Origin: Mesostigma viride
Lineage: Eukaryota; Streptophyta; Mesostigmatophyceae; Mesostigmatales; Mesostigmataceae
DNA: 57,288 nucleotides
Reading direction: 5' to 3'
Assembly: GCA_009746045.1 (NCBI GenBank)
Contig: RPFO01000611.1
Span: 1-57,288 of the forward strand
Part shown: positions 38,617-46,800 of the stretch, piece by piece
Layout of the letters: each line of letters begins with the position of its first letter
Numbering within the stretch: the first letter of the stretch is position 1
Translations under genes and position numbers: made by a program
Notes under the pieces: generated by a model
What the model was told of the DNA's origin: nothing
The model's database searches: none
Seen by the model: the letters and a program-made list of their open reading frames with translations, nothing else

Positions 38617-39817
38617 CGAGGTCCTTCTTGAGGTCGACGGAGACGGCGGCGTCCAGGGAGATGACATTGTTGGCGGTGGAGAGGGCGCTGTCGGTGAAGG
38701 TGACATCCTCGACGGACACGGTGCCGGCCGCGGACGTGATTGAGAGGCTGTTGGCGCTGGTGCTGACGGTGTTGTCGGTGACCTTGACGTTCTCGAGGAT
38801 GACGGACTTGGTGGCGCCGGCCGTGATGGAGATGTCAACATCGGTGGACGGGGCGAGGGCCGCGTCGGTGAACACGACATCCTCGACCTGCACGGTGCCG
38901 GCGGCGGACGCCAGAGTGAGGGCACCGGAAGAGGTGCTGACGGCATTGTCGGCGACGGTCACGTTCTCGAGGACGACGGAAGAGCCGGTGCCGGCAGTGA
39001 TAGACAGGTCACCACTGGCGACGGTCAGGGCCGCGTCAGTGAACACGACATCCTCGACCTGCACGGTGCCAGCGGCGGACGTGAGGGAGAGACCATTGGC
39101 GGACGTGCTGACGGTGTTGTCAGTGACGGTCACGTTCTCGAGGACCACGGAGGAGGTGGCACCGGCGGTGATCGAGATGTTGGCATCCGAGGAGGCGGTG
39201 AGGGCGGAGTCGGTGAAGATGACGTTCTCCACCTGCACGGTGCCGGCGGCGGACGCCAGCGTAAGGGCGCCGGCGGAGGTGTCGACCGCTCCATCAGTGA
39301 ACGTGACGTTCTCGACCTGCACAGTCCCCGACTGGGCGGCGAGGGTGAGGGTGCCGGACGACGTGCTGACGGCGTTGTCGGTGACGGTGACGCCCTCCAC
39401 GACGACGGAGGAGGTGGCACCCGCGGAGAGCACGAGACTGGTGTCAGTGGCGGGCGCCATCTGGTTGTTGGTGAACACCACATCCTCGACGCGCACGCTC
39501 TGGGCCGCGGCGAGGGACAGCACGTTGTTGGCGGTGGAGATGTCGCTTCCGTCAATCTGCACTGCCTCAATCTGGGCTGCCCCGGAGAAGTCCAGCGCGC
39601 CGACCGTCAGGGTCCCGGAGATGTTGGTGTTGCCGAGGACGGTGACGAGCTTGGAGACACTGGATCCTTGTCCGGCATTGGGCTTGATGACGATCTTGTC
39701 CTGCGCCTGGATGGTGAGGTCCTTGACACTCGCGCCGGTCGCGGTGTCTCCCAGGATCTCGTTTGCGAGCACACGGCGCAACTTCGAGGCTCCGAGGTTT
39801 TCGCAGAGGGTGGCCAT
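38617..39817 (-). pseudogene. Fibre-like protein copy 2, 5' part (N-terminal half)
   Basis: Start MATLCENLGASKLRRVLANE, then VKDLTIQAQDKIVIKPNAGQ as in copy 1, followed by ten or so ~30-residue beta units of the form GTVQVEDVVFTDAALxxSSG with SVVLENVTVTDNTVSTS alternating. It stops at the retrotransposon boundary after DLKKDLEL. The unit repeats are cleaner here than in copy 1. The 5' end is followed on the plus strand by an A-rich gap and a divergent-strand-free region; the next gene (40361) is on the same strand. Confidence 0.85.
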
Positions 39818-39875
39818 GGAGAACGTGTATAGTATAGTTTTAGCTTTTTTTTTTCAACCGAAGCGAAAAGTCGGA

Positions 39876-40361
39876 TCACCTGCGTCTGGAGGCGAGCTCC
39901 AGCAAGATGGCAAACGTGTCCCCCTTGAGGTCCAGTAGCTCCCTCGTGGGCGACGGTATCGCGTAGATCTCCACGGTGACGGTGGGCACGCTTACGAGAT
40001 GTGGCGTGAAGGCGGCGGAGTCGTCCATGGGCGATTGTGGCTGGTAGATCTCCACGCCGTTGGGGACGACGAAGAAGTGTGCCTTGCCGCCGAAGTAGTG
40101 CTTCTTGTTGGCCATCGCGGTGGGGATGGCGGTCTGCACTTTCTCCACCTCGCGGTCTCCCAGTTTGAGTCTGACCGCGCTCGTCGTCGTGGCGGTGGCG
40201 GGGATCTGGGCGTACACGACCCTGCATGTCTCCACGTTCAGCACCGGCGCCGGCAGCGTGAACGTGGTCTCCCCCGGCCTGTTGGTGCCGGTGATGAGAA
40301 CGCGGTGGGTCATCTGGCCGGGCGCGAGCGAAAGGGGATTGGTCGCTTGAAGGTTGGACAT
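39876..40361 (-). CDS. Beta-rich unknown protein, possible virion component
   Basis: A 161-residue protein starting MSNLQATNPLSLAPGQMTHR. Sequence alternates short hydrophobic strands (VLITGTNRP, TTFTLPAPVLNVETCRVVYA, AHFFVVPNGVEIYQPQS), with few helices until the basic end (LASRRR). It sits directly upstream of fibre copy 2 on the same strand, 58 bases away. A beta-sandwich structural protein is a reasonable guess. No family recognised. Confidence 0.6.
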   Translation of the reverse strand: MSNLQATNPLSLAPGQMTHRVLITGTNRPGETTFTLPAPVLNVETCRVVYAQIPATATTTSAVRLKLGDREVEKVQTAIPTAMANKKHYFGGKAHFFVVPNGVEIYQPQSPMDDSAAFTPHLVSVPTVTVEIYAIPSPTRELLDLKGDTFAILLELASRRR

Positions 40362-40383
40362 ATCTACTACCAGTACGGAGAGG

Positions 40384-40647
40384 TTAATTTAACACGAGCC
40401 GGGAGCAGACCTCGGTCGTGAACCAGTCCGAAAAAGAGATGTGGTCCGTCGGGGGGCACTCGAGTTTGTCCAGCTCGCCCACCGCCTTGTCGACCGCCTC
40501 CCTCACGACATACCCCGGTAGACGCGTGATACGGTGGATGAACTTGTTGACCTCCTCTCGCTGCCTGTCCGTGATCTCTCCGCATATCATGGAGTCGGCC
40601 ATCATCCCCTTGATAAAAACGTACACCAATTCTCGAATCATCTTCAT
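40384..40647 (-). CDS. Small helical unknown protein
   Basis: An 87-residue protein starting MKMIRELVYVFIKGMMADSM; helical, with a charged middle (DRQREEVNKFIHRITRLPGY) and an aromatic end (SFSDWFTTEVCSRLVLN). Divergent from the plus-strand gene starting one base away. Unrecognised. Confidence 0.5.
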   Translation of the reverse strand: MKMIRELVYVFIKGMMADSMICGEITDRQREEVNKFIHRITRLPGYVVREAVDKAVGELDKLECPPTDHISFSDWFTTEVCSRLVLN

Positions 40648-40648
40648 A

Positions 40649-41026
40649 ATGGCGAAGAGAGATTATGTGGAGCGGTACGCGCACCTCGATTTCAAATCGG
40701 TGCCCCCACCGATGACGGCCAGAACGTGCGCGTGGCTGTCTCGCGTGTCCGGGGTTCCGCTCGACCGATTTAAACCTCACATCATAGTTGACAACCGCGT
40801 CATGGGCAATCAGTGCACGTCATCGCGCGCACTATCTACGGACCCGTTCGCCATGTGTACGGTGCGGCAGGGGGGGGTTTACCCCCTCCCTCCCGACCAC
40901 CCGTTTGCAGACGGTGCACCTCTAACGGCGGAGGAAAAAAATGGGAGTGGAAAGTATACGGACGCAGCGGAATCATGTCGACGCCCCTATCATTCGCTTC
41001 AGAGCCCAATCAAAACCGAGTGGTGA
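40649..41026 (+). CDS. Unknown 125-residue protein
   Basis: Starts MAKRDYVERYAHLDFKSVPP, and contains RTCAWLSRVSGVPLDRFKPH and GGVYPLPPDHPFADGAPLTA. The frame passes an A7 run near 40934; a one-base change there would instead lead into the next gene's frame, so the last ~30 residues are uncertain and the two genes might be one. No known family. Confidence 0.45.
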   Translation: MAKRDYVERYAHLDFKSVPPPMTARTCAWLSRVSGVPLDRFKPHIIVDNRVMGNQCTSSRALSTDPFAMCTVRQGGVYPLPPDHPFADGAPLTAEEKNGSGKYTDAAESCRRPYHSLQSPIKTEW

Positions 41027-41247
41027 TCCTCAACGACGCCTCCGCGTACCCGGGCGTGCCGACCGCCGACTCCACCTTCGACCCGTGGCTTAACGCCGGG
41101 TCGTACCATCGCGAGTTCTACGCCGTCCCCTCCGCCGTCGCCCCTAGCGGCTCCGGCACCGGCGTGGGGAACATGAGGTCGATTCTGGAGAGCATTTACT
41201 CGGACGACAACACGTCCAAGATCTTTCGCCGCACACCCAAGTATTGA
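40975..41247 (+). CDS. Small unknown protein
   Basis: A 90-residue product starting MSTPLSFASEPNQNRVVILN, Pro/Ser/Gly-rich in the middle, ending SIYSDDNTSKIFRRTPKY. It overlaps the end of the preceding frame. Start chosen at the first ATG after the overlap. Unrecognised. Confidence 0.5.
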   Translation: MSTPLSFASEPNQNRVVILNDASAYPGVPTADSTFDPWLNAGSYHREFYAVPSAVAPSGSGTGVGNMRSILESIYSDDNTSKIFRRTPKY

Positions 41248-41287
41248 GCGTCGTCAAAAAATGTTCACAGGCATATCATAACGAGGC

Positions 41288-41734
41288 ATGTCTTGTACGG
41301 CATGGACCAAAACCGGAAACCGTTGCAGGAACAGAGCCACTCTTACGGGGTACTGTAAATTGCACGGGGCGGCGGGCGGGGGGGCGCCCATAGGGAGGAG
41401 GCACGGGGTGAGATCGTTTACATCGGACAGGGTGGGTGATCACGCGAGGAGGTACATGAAGATGGTGGAGCCTCTCGTGAAGAAATACAGCGGGCACGGG
41501 GGCGGGACAGACGGTCGCAAATTCAGAGAGATGTTGCTGGACCAGTACGCGGCCCTGCAGACCCTGTCGACGCGACTGAAGCAGACGGGGGATGAGGTTT
41601 TAAGGAGACAGCCCGTCCGCCAAATGATAAAACGAGGCCAGCGCACGCCTGCCAGGACCCTGACCCACGCGGTGTCCGCCTCGCGCGTCCGGCCGCAATC
41701 GAGTGGGGCGCCGATGGGGTGGCTGGTCGGGTAG
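41288..41734 (+). CDS. Protein with N-terminal Cys/His module
   Basis: A 148-residue protein with the clearest copy of the module: MSCTAWTKTGNRCRNRATLT, then GYCKLHG (Cys-x(9)-Cys-x(8)-Cys-x-x-His). A Gly/Arg-rich linker (AAGGGAPIGRRHG) follows, as in the 14322-15383 protein, then a helical region (KMVEPLVKKYSGHGG, REMLLDQYAALQTLSTRLKQ) and a basic tail. Likely a zinc-binding knuckle; role unknown. Confidence 0.65.
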   Translation: MSCTAWTKTGNRCRNRATLTGYCKLHGAAGGGAPIGRRHGVRSFTSDRVGDHARRYMKMVEPLVKKYSGHGGGTDGRKFREMLLDQYAALQTLSTRLKQTGDEVLRRQPVRQMIKRGQRTPARTLTHAVSASRVRPQSSGAPMGWLVG

Positions 41735-41874
41735 ATAATTATGCTTATAATACAAAGGCGATAACGATGACTCTTTTCCCCCGTTCCCAGCACGCGTGCA
41801 TCATCGGGGCCGACGATGCGTTCGAAGGCCCCGAGTACGAATCGACCGCCAGTTCTCGCGCGAAGGAGGACGCA

Positions 41875-42571
41875 TCACCGGGGGCACCCGTTCCTCCTGA
41901 AGAGGTCTTCGTACAGCACCAGGCCGTCCTCGAACCTCTTCGAATTGTTGCAGCCGTAGCAAAGTAGCTTGGTGTTGCCGCCGCAGTAACTCCTGTTCAG
42001 CGGGTCGATCTTGTCCAGGGATAGAGTGTCCTCCTTCGCCTTCCCGCGCAACACAAAGGGTTTGGCGCACAGCTCGCAGTACGGCGCCCGCACGAACCTG
42101 TTGTACAGTTTCCTCACTTGCTCGGTGCCGAGACACGGCGCGACTCCGTCTTTAGCCATGCGCGCGTTGGCGTTCCTGGCGGACTTTGTTATGTACCTCC
42201 ACACGGCATGTCTGCTCCGGGGGGGGCAGGATGGCAGGGGAGCGGTAGGGGCGAAAGGGGCGATGCGGCTTGCTCAGTCCGCACGCTTCTGCTCTCGACC
42301 TCGCCTCCATCCACTTTTTGCGCACGTCGGCTAGCGGCATGTCGGCGCACTCGAGGCAGGTCCACACGCCCGGCGTGCTGAAAACCGCGGGCATAGGTGC
42401 CCCGGTATCAAACCGTATCCCCCTGCCGCACCGGGTGCACCTCCCCGACCAGCGTCTGGTCGCTTCCAGTATAGGGAAAGGCCTCGCCTTTTTGCCCTGT
42501 TTCGCGTGCAAGTATCTCATTCGCGCGTTGTATTGCCTCACAATCGTGTCGATTCTGTCACTTATCAGCAT
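41875..42571 (-). CDS. HNH-like zinc endonuclease (frame-broken)
   Basis: The 3' frame (109 residues, GTG or upstream start) has YCELCAKPF, LSLDKIDPLNRSYCGGNT and LLCYGCNNSKRF, the paired-Cys plus Asp-Lys-Ile-Asp plus Asn layout of a treble-clef HNH-type nuclease, although the usual first His is replaced. The upstream frame (from 42571) has CTRCGRGIRF and TCLECAD, a zinc-ribbon-like pair, and ends at an eight-base G/C run near 42217-42226. I think the two are one ~230-residue protein split at that run. Such nucleases are common free-standing elements in large DNA viruses. Confidence 0.55.
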
Positions 42572-42634
42572 GTGGCTTCAACTTCCAACAGTTAATAAAC
42601 ATTTATTTCTCTTTCATACAGTGTATATTCGACC

Positions 42635-43114
42635 ATGTCTTTGTCAGGTGCGGTGTCAAAGCTCAGAGCCCTAACCGCGTTTAAACCCGCGCCCCTTCGT
42701 ACGCCTAGCAACAAGCCCCTCGGTAAGGGCGTGACACCCGCGCCGGTACAGGGGGAGTCCATGATGTCCAGTCTAGCCAAGAGCGCGGCCGGGGCCGCCG
42801 TCGGCTTCGGCGTGTTCGAAGGCCTCGGGGCCTTGTTCGGCGGGAATAAGAGCGCGCCGAGCAGCGCCATCCCCGGGCCGGGGTCGAGCGACCCGCAACA
42901 ACAACAACAACAACAAGGAGGGGAGGGTAAAACGGGGCTGATCATATTCCTCTTGTTCCTCGCCGTCGTCGGCGCGCTCGTTTATTATTTGGTACGCAGC
43001 AAGAACGGGGGGGTGAGCTTCCGCATCCCCCGGCCGTCGTTTGCGGCGATGTCTACGGCGCCAACCGCCCCGCCCCCCCCGTCACTCCCCGCTACTCCTC
43101 TAGCCGCGCAATAA
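42635..43114 (+). CDS. Poly-Q membrane protein, tandem copy 1
   Basis: A 159-residue protein. N-terminal basic/Pro-rich region, hydrophobic Gly/Ala segment (SAAGAAVGFGVFEGLGALFG) at about residues 50-69, a run of seven glutamines, then a transmembrane helix (LIIFLLFLAVVGALVYYLV) and a Pro-rich C-terminus. The tandem copy next door shares all of these. Membrane anchoring is clear from hydropathy; function is not known. Confidence 0.65.
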   Translation: MSLSGAVSKLRALTAFKPAPLRTPSNKPLGKGVTPAPVQGESMMSSLAKSAAGAAVGFGVFEGLGALFGGNKSAPSSAIPGPGSSDPQQQQQQQGGEGKTGLIIFLLFLAVVGALVYYLVRSKNGGVSFRIPRPSFAAMSTAPTAPPPPSLPATPLAAQ

Positions 43115-43166
43115 TCGCACGGAACAAGCGCTAAGTCTATTTTCTTTCGTACAGTGTATACCGATC

Positions 43167-43816
43167 ATGTCTTTTCTGGCCGGCGCGATGGCGAGGATGA
43201 TACCCATGATGGCGAGGATGAGGTCTGTCTCCATGGGTAGCAGGATGCTAAGGCCGGTGGCGCGCCGAGACTGGGCGGTCCAAAACCCGCGTCGGCACCT
43301 AAGCCCGCCGCCACGCCAGCCAAGGGGGGGCTCCCGCATCGGCACAAACGCCTAAGCCCGCTACCACGCCGGCCAAGAGTGCCTCTTCCGCGTCGGCACA
43401 AAAGCCCGCCAACACGTCTGATCCAAAAGAGGAATCGTTCCTTTCCAGCATGTTCAAGAGCGCGGCAGGGGCCGCGGTGGGCTTCGGCGTGTTCGAAGGC
43501 CTCGGGGCCTTGTTCGGCGGGAAGAAGAGCCCTCCTTCTCCGAGCAGTGCCATTCCCGGTCCGGGGTCCAGCGACCCACAACAACTACAACAACAGCAAC
43601 AACAACAAGGGGGGGGAGCGCGGGGCTGATTATAACCCTCATGTTCCTCGCCGTCGTCGGCGCGCTCGTGTATTATTTGGTACGCAGCAAGCAGGGGGGG
43701 TGAGCCTACGAATCCCCAAGCCTTCGTTCTCAGCATCTATGGTTCCGAGCCCCCCGCCTGTCCCGTCACTCCCGGCGACCCCGCTCGCCGGCATAGCGGA
43801 CATCGCCCCCGCATGA
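43167..43816 (+). CDS. Poly-Q membrane protein, tandem copy 2 (frameshifted)
   Basis: Paralogue of 42635-43114 with the same order: start MSFLAGAMARMIPMMARMRS, then KSAAGAAVGFGVFEGLGALF, a CAACAA-encoded Gln stretch, the VVGALVYYLVRSKQGG membrane/tail segment and PSLPATPLAG near the end. The pieces lie in different frames, changing at runs of seven or eight G (near 43320 and 43611). Upstream sequences of both copies share TTTCNTACAGTGTATA before the ATG. Confidence 0.5.
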
Positions 43817-46800
43817 TCAGCGCACGGGGCAGGCGCCGCTGAGACAGTCGGCGTCGAGGTTGTCCGTCTCCGCGTGGACGATGCCGACGTAGTCGACGGG
43901 GAGAATGCGCGAGGTGTACTTTTTGAAATCGGACTCGGACACCACTTCCTGGGGCAGGTAGCTGTATCCCAGGTCCGCCGCGTTCTTGGTGGGGTCCACT
44001 CGCAGCAGGAAGGAGACGCCCACGTAGGAGTCCCAATTGTTCTCCAGCCAGTGCAGGATCGAGGGGATCTCTGTGGGGTCGTAGGACACGGTGCAGGACA
44101 CGTTCTGTTCGCAGTAGTTCTCCATGAGGCTCTTGTACCTCTCCAGCTGTTCGATGGCCGTCTCGGTGTTGACTTCCACCTCCTCCGTCGAGCCGTCCTT
44201 GCGAGTGACCGTCATCTTGGTGAAGGGCACCGTGCAGAACTCGACGGGGAAGGTGACGAGCACCGAGTCGGACTCAAACGGTTTGTCGACGACCTTGTAG
44301 TTGGCCTTCTTGAACCGCTCGACCAGCGGGTCGTGCTTGGAGTAGGTGATGTTGTTGAAGATGTACCTCCCGAGGGGCTTGTGGACGCCCTCGGGCACCT
44401 CCCCCCACTGCCTGGTGCTCATGATCTTGGACAGGGTGCCGCTGGGCTTGATGCACGTGACGTTCTTTGGCAGGGGCTTTCCGAGCTCCCTGGCCATCTG
44501 GTAGGCGGAGGACACTGCCACGTTCTTCATTCTGCGGAAGTCGTAGGGGTGCAGGTCGGGCCTGGCCACGATTCCGGTCAGGCCCACGCCGCACAGGTGT
44601 AGGAACTCGTTGTTGAGGTGCCAGGCCTCTTGCAGTATCTCATCCCTCAAGTCCACCAACGTCTGGCGATAGTTCATGCGACTGGCCAGGACGAGCGCGC
44701 GCTCCAGCCCGGCCTTGTTGCCCTCCTGGAACGCGGTGAGGTTGACTTCGGTGAGGTTGCAGAAGGACTTGTTGCCGAGGAGGATCTCACTGCAGTGAAA
44801 GAAATGGGTGGGTGGGGGGCAACGTCGCGCGTGTCAGATGATTCCTGGCGCAATATTAAAAAATATACATGTACTACTACTAGGCATCCAATCACACATG
44901 AAGTGCAAGGGCGTCACACATGAAGTGCAAGGTCGCACCCGGTACGTGAGGCGTCACCGCATGCGTTCGGGTGACACCATAGTAAAGTGGCAACTAGACA
45001 GAGCCATCCAAGGGCTTAGCCAAAACGACCAGTCCGCTATCCTTCAGGCGCTGGGGATGAAGGGCCAGGTCCGCAAACGCGATACGATCGACTACAACTT
45101 TGACAGGAAGAAACTGGACACGGGGGTGAGGGATTACATGGACACTCGACGCTAGAACAGGACACTGGACTCATATATAGAAAACGCGAGGGCGGCGCGT
45201 GGCCGTCGGACGGCGCTTTGGCTTCGAGGCGAGACGTCTATAACCAACACGCCTTTGCCTGTGCCTCTGTGCGTGCCCCGTGGTCGCCGTGACGTACTGC
45301 AGCTGCGGGCCCGTCCTATCCATAACCGTAAACCTCGCTCGCGACCCCGGACCGCGTCCTCCGTCGTCATCATCACCGCCCTCGTCCCCCCCCCTCCGTT
45401 GTCTATGTCATCGTCGTCGTCGTATTCGTCCGGGTTCGAGCGGCGACCCCTGCGCTTCTTTGGTCTGGCCTTCGCCCTCGCCTTCCTGCGCTCTTCCTTC
45501 GCCTTCCAAACCCGGTCATCTGTGGTGTCGCGACCCGCGTCGTATTCTACTTCCGAATCTTCGCCATCGTTGCTTTCGTTATAGAAATTGGCGGCCTTCT
45601 TAGTAGTGGCCCGCGAAGGTCTGCTAGACTTGTCCAGGGCCGTCCACAATTCTCTCGCCCGGTTATTGAACTCCTTTATCAGAGCATTGGTAAGCGCCGT
45701 CCTCCCAACCCCGACCGACTTGAGGACGGAGTACAGGAATCGCATCACCCGGAAGACGAGTACGCCACCGTCCCCCCGCCCCCCTATGTTCACCCCAACC
45801 GCTTGCACCCCAGGCTTCCTCACAACAACTTCACCACGCGTCGTCAAAAAGACGGAAGCGAGAGAGCCGTCCGCGTGTAATGCGATGTCGATCCCTCGGA
45901 AGGGGAACAGAGGGGATCCGCTATTTCCGAACCCGCCCGGGTTGGGTGTCGGGTGCAAGGCGAAGAGGAGGAACTTTAACGATTCGAATAGCGATATGAG
46001 CTCGCGACCGCGCTTCTTTTTTGTCACTGTCGCGGGCGCGGGCCTTTTTGCGTGCGGTCTCTTTGCAGTCACTTTTTGACTCTTACCGGGAGGCATAAGA
46101 CGAGTATACCTAAGCGCGCACATAAAATTATAGGAGTATGTGCACAGGTAAGATGCAGAGTGGGCGTACCAACAGGGATTAACTCCTTTGCACCATGGCG
46201 CGCGCTTGATGGCGACTCCCAGGTTGAAGAGGCCCGGCTCGGATCCGCCGGAGTCGAGCATGATGGCGAAGATCTCCTCCAGCTGTTTCTTCGAAGGCCG
46301 CTTGCGGAAGATGAGGCTGTTGTTGGACTGCTGGCGGTGTGCGTGCGACACCCACCACTCCTTCTTGGCGGCTGCGAACTCCTTCCACTCGGGGTCGCCG
46401 TAGTCCATGAGCGCGATCTCGGCGGACCGGCGACTGCTCAACATCGTGCCCAGGTGGTTCACGATGTCTAAGATGTCCATCTTGGTGAGCAGCTGGTCGG
46501 CGCGCATGGACAGGATCTTGGCGATGGCCAGGAACGCCCTGGAGATGTTCTCGTCACCCGAGCTCTGTGTGGTGATAAATGACAGACGGGGCATGTGGAA
46601 TGGACGTGCATGCGGCACCACTCCTGTCAGGCAAACAGTGTTGTTTAGACGTTGGTACAGTCTTCCCGCGTGTCCGGTGGTGCGTCACACCACAGCTGAA
46701 ATTGTCCGTCAAAAGGTAAGGATGTCCGCGCTCGTCCACTACCTGACGCCCGCGGACGGGGCGAAGGAGGACGCCAGGTTTGCAGGCAAGATCAGGGTGA

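Larger units (their letters stand above)
44790..46169 (-). other. Reductase intron 3 (1,380 nt) with nested genes
   Basis: Donor GTACGC, acceptor TTTCACTGCAG. Contains a same-strand gene (45152-46096) and a small plus-strand gene (44961-45155). The donor departs from GTRAGT, but it gives an uninterrupted frame and the acceptor is preceded by a pyrimidine tract. Confidence 0.75.
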
